Of a stretch of DNA of 62,853 nucleotides, positions 47,135 through 55,169 are shown one piece after another. Within the stretch, counting starts at the first letter, position 1, and every line of letters begins with the position of its first letter. A model generated the notes under the pieces. The model was given only the letters and a program-made list of their open reading frames with translations. It was not told the DNA's origin and did not search any database. This DNA is from Candidatus Pacearchaeota archaeon (GTDB lineage: Archaea; Nanobdellota; Nanobdellia; Pacearchaeales; GW2011-AR1), in NCBI GenBank assembly GCA_018303845.1, contig JAGVXH010000002.1, forward strand, positions 91,532-154,384. Direction: 5' to 3'. The position numbers and the translations under genes were made by a program.

Positions 47135-47794
47135 ATGAATAATGATATTCCCCATGAAAACACTTTAAAATTTATTAAAGACATTCAAGCAAGAGATAAA
47201 AGAATAGCAGATTTTTTAGGAGAAAAAATAATTATAAACAAAAATGTTTTTCCTGTAGATTCATCTTTTTCTTTTTCATCTAAAATAACTGCCAAAAGAA
47301 TTCCAAAAAATCCAGGTGTTGTTTTAGACGTTGGAACAGGGACAGGGGTTCAAGCAATTATTGCTGCAAAAAATGGGGCAAGCAAAGTTTTAGCAATTGA
47401 TATAGACGATAACTCGTTATTAAATGCTCAAGAAAATATTAAATATCATAAATTAGAAAATACAATTGAATTAAGAAAAAGCAATCTGTTTCAAAAAATA
47501 AATTTAAATGAAAAATTTGATTTAATAATATCTCAAATTCCTTTGTCAAATGTGGATTACAAATCTCCTGTTGGACATTTTTTATTTGATGCTGATTTTA
47601 AAATTCATGAAGAGCTTTTAAGAGGAGCAAAAAATCATCTTAATTCAAATGGAAAAATTTTGATTCCTAGTGGAGATGTTGCAGATGAACCAAGATTAAA
47701 TGAATTAATTAGAGTTTTTAATTATAAGATATTAGAAGTCATAGAAGAAAATCAAGGTGATTTGATTTGGAAATTATATATTTTAGGTTTATAA
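47135..47794 (+). CDS. class I SAM methyltransferase, RsmC/PrmC-like
   Basis: The 219-residue protein has motif I VLDVGTGTGVQAIIAAKNGA, an acidic loop LAIDIDDNSLLNAQENIKYH, and the catalytic-loop region LIISQIPLSN where PrmC/RsmC enzymes have NPPY or NPPF, so the target (rRNA, protein or small molecule) is uncertain. A TTTATATT-type box lies 21-22 nt upstream. Its codon use is AT-rich and not C-biased, unlike SleB and minD on the same strand, which suggests recent arrival or inversion. Confidence 0.85.
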   Translation: MNNDIPHENTLKFIKDIQARDKRIADFLGEKIIINKNVFPVDSSFSFSSKITAKRIPKNPGVVLDVGTGTGVQAIIAAKNGASKVLAIDIDDNSLLNAQENIKYHKLENTIELRKSNLFQKINLNEKFDLIISQIPLSNVDYKSPVGHFLFDADFKIHEELLRGAKNHLNSNGKILIPSGDVADEPRLNELIRVFNYKILEVIEENQGDLIWKLYILGL

Positions 47795-47936
47795 AAATTA
47801 ATAGAAAAATAACTAGAAGAAACGGGAAGGGACTTAATTTTAGTCTCACTTCGTTCGGAGAAATAGTTCTATACTTCTTCGTCGCTTCGCTCCTCTACCC
47901 ATGTTGCACTCTCGCAAGCTCGGGGCGCATAACACC

Positions 47937-47999
47937 CGTTTAAAGATTCACTCGCACACTCGTTCATCCAAATCGCACTATGTGCGACTTCTTTAAACG
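47937..47999. repeat. inverted repeat with nested hairpin in the 47.8-48.1 kb spacer
   Basis: CGTTTAAAG and CTTTAAACG (9 bp, perfect) enclose TCGCACTATGTGCGA. The spacer 47795-48095 contains no gene; it is dense in short self-complementary motifs (TCACTTCGTTCGG, CGCTTCGCTC, CTCGCAAGCTCG), followed by a copy of the GGTGGTTT element. Confidence 0.65.
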
Positions 48000-48004
48000 T
48001 GGAA

Positions 48005-48097
48005 TGTCAAACCAAACCACCAAACCACCAAACCCCCATGAAAATTTTCAATTTTCACAACACCAAACCACCAGAAATTTTCTCTTAGAAAATTTCT
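48005..48097 (-). terminator. hairpin plus GGTGGTTT element after the vWA gene
   Basis: On the minus strand the stop codon runs into AGAAATTTTC-TAAGA-GAAAATTTCT, then GGTGGTTTGGTG, a second hairpin TGAAAATT...TTTTCA and GGGGGTTTGGTGGTTTGGTG. The same order, hairpin then G/T-rich repeat, occurs at 60013-60080 and in the nrdG insertion. Confidence 0.6.
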
Positions 48098-49019
48098 ACG
48101 GCACAATCTTAAATCTAAAATTATTCAAAACCCAAAGAACCGTAAGCATCAAAATAGCCGCAATCAAAAAATAAAAACTCAAATCAACCGTCACCTCTCG
48201 ATTCATCGTATTCATCAAAGTATCAAACAACAAATCAAAATCCTGAACATCTCGAACCCTAAAAAATTCGCCTCCAGAATTAAATGCTAAAGACTTCAAA
48301 ATATCCTCGTCAACCTGCGAAATCGTATTAAACCCAGTCAACCCTCCCTCTGCCGTCCCAACCGCAACCGTATGTACAGTAAGCTTATTCCGATTAACAT
48401 ACTTAATCACTCTAGACACATCCCCAACATTCAACTGCCCATCACTAATCAAAATCACCGCTTTCATCTGCCTATCCCCAAACAACTTATCCGCACCAAT
48501 CAAAGCATTGTAAATATTCGTACCTTGAGTCTCCCCATATTTAATCGAATCAAGCGCAATATTCACCTTAAACTTATTACTATCAAGCTCCTGCAAAATA
48601 CTCGCGTCCCCAGAAAACTCCAAAACCCCAACCTCAACTCCAACAGGAAGCAACCCAACAAACTTCTTCGCACCACTTCTAGCAGCATCTAACCGATTAG
48701 GAAAAACATCATCACTAGACATACTCGAAGACGAATCAACCGCAATGACATAAGAAAAAACCGAAGTATCTGCCAAGAAAGAAACACCAGTCCCGGCCAA
48801 AGACAAAACAAGTAAAATCAAAACCGCCAAATTCACATAAAGCGCAAAAAAATTCTTAGAAAAAAATTCAATATCATAAAATCTTTCCATCGCCTCAAAA
48901 TTCGAAAACATAACCGCTTTCTTTTTATTATAAATTAAACTAAAAAAATAAACAAAAACAAAAAGTGGAACTAACAATAAAAAAACCAAAAATTTAGGAT
49001 AAAGAAAAACTAACTGCAT
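48096..49019 (-). CDS. membrane-anchored von Willebrand factor A protein (BatA-like)
   Basis: The 307-residue protein has two N-terminal hydrophobic segments (about 5-30 and 60-82), a vWA domain with MIDAS motif AVDSSSSMSSDD, ILISDG and a TAEGG loop, and a C-terminal transmembrane helix (FYFLIAAILMLTVLWVL). This is the layout of BatA/aerotolerance and MoxR-associated vWA proteins. It is last in the operon AbrB - surface protein - MoxR - DUF58 - vWA. SD GGTGAGG precedes the start. The MoxR ATPase probably acts on it or with it in surface-complex assembly. Confidence 0.9.
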   Translation of the reverse strand: MQLVFLYPKFLVFLLLVPLFVFVYFFSLIYNKKKAVMFSNFEAMERFYDIEFFSKNFFALYVNLAVLILLVLSLAGTGVSFLADTSVFSYVIAVDSSSSMSSDDVFPNRLDAARSGAKKFVGLLPVGVEVGVLEFSGDASILQELDSNKFKVNIALDSIKYGETQGTNIYNALIGADKLFGDRQMKAVILISDGQLNVGDVSRVIKYVNRNKLTVHTVAVGTAEGGLTGFNTISQVDEDILKSLAFNSGGEFFRVRDVQDFDLLFDTLMNTMNREVTVDLSFYFLIAAILMLTVLWVLNNFRFKIVP

Positions 49020-49071
49020 TGGCCCTCACCCCCTAAATCAACTAACCCCACAATAACAAAATTCCCGATCC

Positions 49072-49977
49072 TCATACCCTCCCCTCCATCGCCCTTCCTT
49101 TCAAAAAAGAAGAAACCACAATAACAAAATTTTTATCCGTAACCAATTCCAACATATCAATTCTAGAATGTCTCATCATCTCTCGAATCCGTGCCTTCTG
49201 CCTCAAAACATTTTCATGATATCTCTCCCTAGCCATCTCTGGATCCAAAATCATCTGCCTCCCAGTATATGGATCCTCCACCGCAAACTGATAATTCGAC
49301 TCAGGCAAATCCTCATCCAACTTATCTCGAATCATAACCGCCACACTCTCAAATCTAGTCCCCATCAACTTCAAACTATCAACACTAGTTTGTTTCGTCC
49401 GAATAAAATCCGACACCAAAATAAAAATAGTATAGGGAGACTTAACGGTTCTAATCACATCACGAATAGCCTTATCAATATCAAATCCACCGCCATATAA
49501 ACTAGAATCTTTCAAAAACTTCGTAAACAAAGCAAATTGATTACTGGTCCGAGATGGTCGCAAGAGCTTAACAACTCTATCGCTAAACATCACCAAACCG
49601 ATATTATCTCCACTACTCAAAACCAAATGAGCAAGCGACGCCACAAATTCCGCAGCATATTCAGACTTCAACTTATCCCCACTCCCAAACAACATACTGT
49701 TGGAAACATCAACTAAGAAATAAACGTTCAACTCCCTCTCCTCAATATATTTCCTAGCCATAATATGATTAGACCGCAAAGTAGCCTTCCAATCAATCAA
49801 GCTCGAATCATCATCGGGCAAAAATTCACGATAAGAATCAAACTCCAAGCCCTTCCCCCTAAAAAGATTCTTATACAAAACCTTCTTCACAGGAAACTTC
49901 TGCATCGCATTTTCAAACTCCGCAATCGCTCGAGGAAAATTAACCTTAAGCTTGCCCTTCTCAGAATCATCTGCCAT
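49072..49977 (-). CDS. DUF58/vWA-fold protein of the MoxR system
   Basis: The 301-residue protein has the DUF58 signature GLEFDSYREFLPDDDSSLID with WKATLR following, then a vWA-like part FLVDVSNSMLFG and ILVSDFI. DUF58 proteins nearly always accompany MoxR ATPases. Its ATG overlaps the moxR stop codon (TAATG). Soluble, cytoplasmic. Biochemical role in the family is not settled; chaperone-like maturation of metal-containing or secreted complexes is the common proposal. Confidence 0.93.
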   Translation of the reverse strand: MADDSEKGKLKVNFPRAIAEFENAMQKFPVKKVLYKNLFRGKGLEFDSYREFLPDDDSSLIDWKATLRSNHIMARKYIEERELNVYFLVDVSNSMLFGSGDKLKSEYAAEFVASLAHLVLSSGDNIGLVMFSDRVVKLLRPSRTSNQFALFTKFLKDSSLYGGGFDIDKAIRDVIRTVKSPYTIFILVSDFIRTKQTSVDSLKLMGTRFESVAVMIRDKLDEDLPESNYQFAVEDPYTGRQMILDPEMARERYHENVLRQKARIREMMRHSRIDMLELVTDKNFVIVVSSFLKGRAMEGRV

Positions 49978-50945
49978 TATGGAACACTAACTTTTGACAA
50001 AATTTGTTTAATTACCTTATCCGTAGTAATCCCCTCAGCTTCAGCCTCATAATTCAGAATAATCCTATGCCTCAAAACAGGATAAGCAACTTCCCTAACA
50101 TCTTCCGGAATAACATAATCTCGCCCATGCATCAATGCCTCAGCCTTAGACGCGATATAAAGCGCAATCGAAGCTCGAGGACTACCGCCATAAGAAATAT
50201 ATTTACCCATCTCCCAATCTTTATTTCTACTTTCTCCAACAATCCTAATAATGTACTCTTCAATAATTTCTGAAGTAAAAACTTCCTTCACCTTCTCCTG
50301 CAACTCAACAATTTTTTTCGGATTCAAAACCGCTTTCAAATCATAACTCTCAAAAGTAGAAGTCGTAGTATTCTTCTTCAAAACCCCCTGCTCTTCCTTT
50401 GCACTCGGATACCCAATCAATAACTTAAACAAAAATCTATCAACCTGAGCCTCAGGCAAAGTATAAACTCCGCTATTCTCCAATGGATTCTCAGTAGCCA
50501 TAACAAAAAACGGCTTGGGCAAATCATAAGTATCACTAGCAATAGTAACCGACTTCTCCTGCATTGCTTCCAGAAGAGCTGACTGCGTCTTCGGGGGACT
50601 ACGATTAATCTCATCAGCCAAAACAAAATTCGTAAAAATCGGGCCCTTCTCAACTTTAAACCCCTTCTCAGGACTATAACTCATAATCCCAGTAATATCC
50701 GTCGGCAACAAATCAACCGTAAACTGAATCCTTTTCATATCACAACCAAGAACCGTAGCCATAGACTTAACTATCAAAGTCTTCGCCGTACCAGGGACAC
50801 CCTCAACCAAAACATGCCCATTACAAAGAACGCCTCTCAAAATCCCATGAATAATCTCTTTCTGCCCCACAATAATTCCGGAAACCTCTTTCTCAATTTC
50901 CGTCAAAATTATACTCACATCTACTTCTTTATTTTTATTCACCAT
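49977..50945 (-). CDS. MoxR-family AAA+ ATPase
   Basis: The 322-residue protein begins with a MoxR N-terminal region (VSGIIVGQKEIIHGILRGVL) and has Walker A VEGVPGTAKTLIVKSM, FTVDLLPTDITG, Walker B GPIFTNFVLADEINRSPPKT, ALLEAMQEKSV, ATENPLENSGVYTLPEAQVDR (split motif) and SPRASIAL (sensor 2). Complete. It sits between the giant surface protein and DUF58; SD GAGGAGATG overlaps the preceding stop codon. Confidence 0.96.
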   Translation of the reverse strand: MVNKNKEVDVSIILTEIEKEVSGIIVGQKEIIHGILRGVLCNGHVLVEGVPGTAKTLIVKSMATVLGCDMKRIQFTVDLLPTDITGIMSYSPEKGFKVEKGPIFTNFVLADEINRSPPKTQSALLEAMQEKSVTIASDTYDLPKPFFVMATENPLENSGVYTLPEAQVDRFLFKLLIGYPSAKEEQGVLKKNTTTSTFESYDLKAVLNPKKIVELQEKVKEVFTSEIIEEYIIRIVGESRNKDWEMGKYISYGGSPRASIALYIASKAEALMHGRDYVIPEDVREVAYPVLRHRIILNYEAEAEGITTDKVIKQILSKVSVP

Positions 50946-50949
50946 CTCC

Positions 50950-53900
50950 TCATCTAATATACATATCTTCCTCCGATTTATTAAACCTTATCCTTTTATA
51001 CACATAAACAATAAACCCCACAAAAAACATAACTAAAGTCACAAAAGAAATATAATAAAAGTTTCTCTCAACAAAACCTTCAATCCTATATTTAATCTGT
51101 TCATTGGCGATAATCGCATCCTCACAAGCAGCGCTAACTTCTTCAGCTAGTCTAATGGCCTCAATCTCATCCCCCGCCTCAAACGCCTCACGAGCCCGAC
51201 GAAAAACCTCAGTCAATTCCAAGCACTCAGGGTTATCTGCAATCAACTTCTCCGTAAAAACCAACAACTCCTCAGCCTCACTCTCATTCGTTCTCCTCAA
51301 ATCAATAAAAAAATCCCCCCAGTCCATAAACTTCGGAGAAGTAATGTTAGCAAAAATAGTGGCCTTATATTTTCCGGACCGATCCGTATCCGCCAAAATC
51401 TTCATAGTATAATCCTTCCTTTCCCCAGCCATCAAAGACTCAACATGACTAACACCCAAATCAATCTTGACATCATCAGCAAATTGATTATTATATAAAA
51501 CAGAACTAGACAAATCAATCCCATGCAAATCAATCGCTCCAGTATTTTCCAGTCCAAATGGAATTTCGATATAATCTTCATCACTTATAATTACATCCTC
51601 GGGAACAATAATTCTCAACGAATAAAACTTCAACTTAGTAGAACTGCCACCACCAGATGAAGTAGTAGTCTGGGGCTGGGTAAAGCTAAGCTGAATTCGC
51701 TCTGTCGTGTCTGAAGTAGAATTGTCGTCACCAAGAATAAAAATAGACGCCTCATGCACACTCTTAAGCGTAGTCCCAATCTGAATATTCCATCCACCCG
51801 AATGCGTAACAAAAACATCACCATCACCAGAAGCCTTAGTAAAAGTCACATCCTGCGAATAATAAGGATCGTCAACATCCTCGTCTTCAAAATACCCTTC
51901 AAGCGAAAGTGCGATATTGGTATTATAATCAGCTTGCAAAAGACCAATGTCCGCGACATTTCTCATCGGAGCATTTGAGTGAGTTATATTTAATTTAAAA
52001 CTAAAATTCGAAGCAACCGACCTACTCTGATTTAAACTTAAACCAGAAGCATTAGGATAAACCCTCACGGTCAAATTCTTTTTTATTCCATAACTCTCAT
52101 CTAGAAAGTTAGGCAAAAAACTCCAACGCAAAACGCTCCCATTCCCAAAACCAACTTGCGTTTCTCTCAGGCTCAAATTCCCATAACTACAATTAAGCGT
52201 AGTCCCATTCTCCAACCAACACGACATATTATCAACCCAAAACTGATAAACCAAATCATCCCTAACCGAATGATTAATCGTAAAATTCAAAATACTAGAA
52301 ACATTCTCAATCAAATTAAAAGAAGAATTCGCAGCCGGCAAAAACAAATTAGAAAAACCATAAATAGACAGATTCCATTCCTGCCAATCCGCCATACTAT
52401 CATTATCAACAACACTAATATTATACCTCCACTTCCCACTCAACGACTGGTTAGAACTCATATTAAACAAAACATTCTTTCCCGTAACCGTCAAATTCGG
52501 AGCACCAGCATCAAGTGCCAAAATAAAATAACTCAAATTTAATCCATAATAATCATCCTCATCATCACTACCATTCACACTAAAATTCAAAATATCATGA
52601 ATCGTCAAAGACACATTACTTACAGAAAACAAAATCGGAGGATCCAAATTTTCCGTAACATTCAAATTCCAGGTCCGATTAATTGAATTACCAGCGACAT
52701 CACTAATATTAACAAAAACAACATAATCCCCGACATTCCCGACACTAGGCAAAAAATTCGCAGAATAAGCAGCACTCTTCGCACTTGGATTACCAAATTC
52801 AACAAAAGAAAAATTAAACAAATTAACTCTTCCCCCAGTAGAATTAGTAAATGTCACATTAATGTTCAAAGATTCATTATAATACAAACTTCTCTGCCCA
52901 ACCGGAATCAAAAAATCGTCATCGTCAACAATCAAAGAAAAATTAGCCAATGTCCCCTCCGCAACAATAAAATTAAATCCTTCAATTAAACTACTCTGTG
53001 TCCCGTTATTCCCAGTAAAAGAAAAAACGACAGGGACATCTGCAACGTTAGAAACATTGAAAACAAAACTCCGAGAACTATTCAACTTAGAATCACTTGC
53101 AATAATATTAACCTCATAATATCCCACACCACAATCCGTAGGAGTAAAATTAATAATTCCAGAACTAGAATTAAAATTAGAAGAGTTGAGAGAACAAAAT
53201 TCCGCAGAAACATTTTCATAATAAAAACTGATAGGGTCGTTCTCATCATCCGTTACATTCATACTAACATTATAACTAAAAGCAATCCCTTCAGTTAAAT
53301 TCAAAACAACAGGGCTACCTAAAGAAACATTCCATTCAGGCGCTGACTCATTCAAAATCTCCACAATAAAAATTTTCCAATCCCTATTCCCAGCAGTATC
53401 AACGACACTAACATTAATACTATAATTCCCCTCACCACTTTCCAAAAACTTAGTATGATTAATATTCAAACTAGCAACAGCATAATTTTTAGTGTGGTCC
53501 TCGACGGGAGCAACCACAGAAACCCGAGAAGAATCATTAGTAGAAAAAGTCAAAATCTCTCTCTTAATTCCATAATCCTGAACAAGCAAATCCTCATCAC
53601 TAGCATTAGCATAAATAACTCCATTCTCATAAAGACTAACCGGACTAATCGTAGCCAAAGAAACGTTAGCCTCACTAATATTAACAAAAATCCCAATCCT
53701 CTCAACCTCCAACGTAGACCCATCGCCAACACTAACATTAATCGTCCAATTCCCGACCTGACTTTTGCCAGGCGTTACCGAAACAGGAAGACTATAAAAA
53801 AAATCAGTAGCATTATTTGTCATATTAGCAAAAAACCAACTCTTATTTCCAATATAAGATCTTCCCACCAAATTCGCCAAACTAGAAAAATCCAAACTAC

Positions 53901-54789
53901 CGGTTTCCTCTCGCGCCGTAACATTAATCGTACAATTAAAATTACTCCCCTCAACAATAGAAACCCCGCTACAATTCGACGCATCAATTGAAAGCGACGA
54001 ATAAACATTAAACTTCAAAAGATAAACCGCGCTAGATTTATTACCATTATAACTTGCAGCATCACAATACTGGTGAGGACAAGCCCCATTAAAATCATGC
54101 ACACTAAAATTCGCCCAATAAGTTCCAACATCGTTAAAACCAGAATTATCAAAATCAAAATTAACAGAAGTAGATGTAGCCCCACTTAAATTAAAAATAC
54201 TACAATTCTCCCCAACATTACGGCCAGACCAAGAAGCATGAGTACAATTATTAATAAAAGTCAAATTAAACCCAAGAGGATAATGCGATTCCTCATCAGC
54301 AGCATTAATAGTATAGCTATCACCTCCGCCATAAGAAAAATCATAACTAGAATTCAAATTCAAAAAAACAGGAATATCATTAGTCGCATTAATTTGAAAT
54401 TCAAAACTAGTAATAGTATCGTCCCCCGAAGCATTATTCGCTTGGATTGGAACAATAAAAAAACCAGTCTGATTATCAAAGATAGCATTAATGGTCAAAT
54501 TACCAGTAGTAGAATTACTAATGAATAACCATCCAGCAACATCATCTTCAGTAACTAAATTAGACGTCCCATTACTCCAATTAATATCACTCTGGGTATC
54601 TATAGCAAAAGTAATCTCGGAATTAAAACCAGTAATATTAGCACTTAAATTATGATAATAAATAACATCTTCATTAATATAATAATTAACATTACTCCCA
54701 ACCCATACAACCGCTCCAACCCATACAACCGCTCCAACGAAAACAAGAATAAAAATTAAAACCCCAACAACAAAAAATCTACTCCTCAT
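50950..54789 (-). CDS. giant sequon-rich cell-surface protein
   Basis: The 1279-residue protein has a signal peptide (FFVVGVLIFILVFVGAVVWV) containing a tandem duplicated AVVWVG, a very long extracellular part of Ig/cadherin-like beta repeats (for example SVSDGSTLEV-like and FVFNVSNVADVP segments, with acidic DDxD loops), dozens of N-x-S/T sequons, a Gly/Ser linker SSGGGSSTK, a last beta domain, a helical stalk with four-residue heptads and a C-terminal membrane helix (YISFVTLVMFFVGFIVYVYK). Probably an N-glycosylated adhesin or S-layer-linked protein. The ATG overlaps the abrB stop codon; GGAGGTGA precedes. Confidence 0.85.
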   Translation of the reverse strand: MRSRFFVVGVLIFILVFVGAVVWVGAVVWVGSNVNYYINEDVIYYHNLSANITGFNSEITFAIDTQSDINWSNGTSNLVTEDDVAGWLFISNSTTGNLTINAIFDNQTGFFIVPIQANNASGDDTITSFEFQINATNDIPVFLNLNSSYDFSYGGGDSYTINAADEESHYPLGFNLTFINNCTHASWSGRNVGENCSIFNLSGATSTSVNFDFDNSGFNDVGTYWANFSVHDFNGACPHQYCDAASYNGNKSSAVYLLKFNVYSSLSIDASNCSGVSIVEGSNFNCTINVTAREETGSLDFSSLANLVGRSYIGNKSWFFANMTNNATDFFYSLPVSVTPGKSQVGNWTINVSVGDGSTLEVERIGIFVNISEANVSLATISPVSLYENGVIYANASDEDLLVQDYGIKREILTFSTNDSSRVSVVAPVEDHTKNYAVASLNINHTKFLESGEGNYSINVSVVDTAGNRDWKIFIVEILNESAPEWNVSLGSPVVLNLTEGIAFSYNVSMNVTDDENDPISFYYENVSAEFCSLNSSNFNSSSGIINFTPTDCGVGYYEVNIIASDSKLNSSRSFVFNVSNVADVPVVFSFTGNNGTQSSLIEGFNFIVAEGTLANFSLIVDDDDFLIPVGQRSLYYNESLNINVTFTNSTGGRVNLFNFSFVEFGNPSAKSAAYSANFLPSVGNVGDYVVFVNISDVAGNSINRTWNLNVTENLDPPILFSVSNVSLTIHDILNFSVNGSDDEDDYYGLNLSYFILALDAGAPNLTVTGKNVLFNMSSNQSLSGKWRYNISVVDNDSMADWQEWNLSIYGFSNLFLPAANSSFNLIENVSSILNFTINHSVRDDLVYQFWVDNMSCWLENGTTLNCSYGNLSLRETQVGFGNGSVLRWSFLPNFLDESYGIKKNLTVRVYPNASGLSLNQSRSVASNFSFKLNITHSNAPMRNVADIGLLQADYNTNIALSLEGYFEDEDVDDPYYSQDVTFTKASGDGDVFVTHSGGWNIQIGTTLKSVHEASIFILGDDNSTSDTTERIQLSFTQPQTTTSSGGGSSTKLKFYSLRIIVPEDVIISDEDYIEIPFGLENTGAIDLHGIDLSSSVLYNNQFADDVKIDLGVSHVESLMAGERKDYTMKILADTDRSGKYKATIFANITSPKFMDWGDFFIDLRRTNESEAEELLVFTEKLIADNPECLELTEVFRRAREAFEAGDEIEAIRLAEEVSAACEDAIIANEQIKYRIEGFVERNFYYISFVTLVMFFVGFIVYVYKRIRFNKSEEDMYIR

Positions 54790-54943
54790 CTTTCACCTCC
54801 ACCACCATCGTCCCCTTTGCCGCATCAAACCGAATCTCAATCTTCTGCCCAACCTTCAAATCAAGCGTATCAACAACAGCCTTAGGAATCTTAATTCGAT
54901 GCCCCGTCTGAATACTATTATCCCTAAATATCGTTTCTGCCAT
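54779..54943 (-). CDS. AbrB/SpoVT-type DNA-binding protein heading the surface operon
   Basis: The 54-residue ORF reads MAETIFRDNSIQTGHRIKIP, then KAVVDTLDLKVGQKIEIRFD and a short Val-rich end. This is the swapped-hairpin AbrB/MazE fold: R-x-K-I-P-K, D-x-L-K-V-G-x-K. It overlaps the surface-protein gene by 11 nt, and its last codons contain the ribosome binding site GGAGGTGA. It may be an autoregulator of the operon or an antitoxin-like protein, but no toxin is adjacent. TATAAAAG lies about 28 nt upstream. Confidence 0.8.
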   Translation of the reverse strand: MAETIFRDNSIQTGHRIKIPKAVVDTLDLKVGQKIEIRFDAAKGTMVVEVKDEE

Positions 54944-55023
54944 ATACTTTTAAAACCCCTTATCAACCCCTCTTTTATACCTAAAATATACCTTATAGAG
55001 TATTTAAATTTTCTGATTCAAAA

Positions 55024-55119
55024 CTAATCACCAAATCGAGCCCTATCCCAAGCCCACCACAAACCAACAACCCCAATAAAAACAATCAACACCAAAATAA
55101 AATTATAAACATCTCCCAT
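55024..55119 (-). CDS. 31-residue single-pass membrane micro-protein
   Basis: ATG at 55119 opens MGDVYNFILVLIVFIGVVGL followed by WWAWDRARFGD and a TAG at 55024. Residues 6-23 form one membrane helix; the rest is charged. TTTTAAGT lies about 23 nt upstream, within the range of the window's leaderless promoters. It lies between the AbrB operon and the next surface gene. Its small size leaves doubt, but composition and promoter placement are coherent. Confidence 0.5.
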   Translation of the reverse strand: MGDVYNFILVLIVFIGVVGLWWAWDRARFGD

Positions 55120-55169
55120 CAAAATATAATCCCAAAAAGAATACTTAAAACTTTTCTATTCTCATCATC

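Noticed and set aside
44820-47800. A complete integrated virus or plasmid beside the tRNA-Arg/Cys cluster
   Set aside because: No integrase, capsid or replication protein is found, and SleB and minD follow the local strand skew; only a weak island signal remains.
47795-48095. Structured RNA gene in the repeat-rich spacer
   Set aside because: Many short palindromes are present but no promoter or recognisable RNA family; recorded only as repeats.
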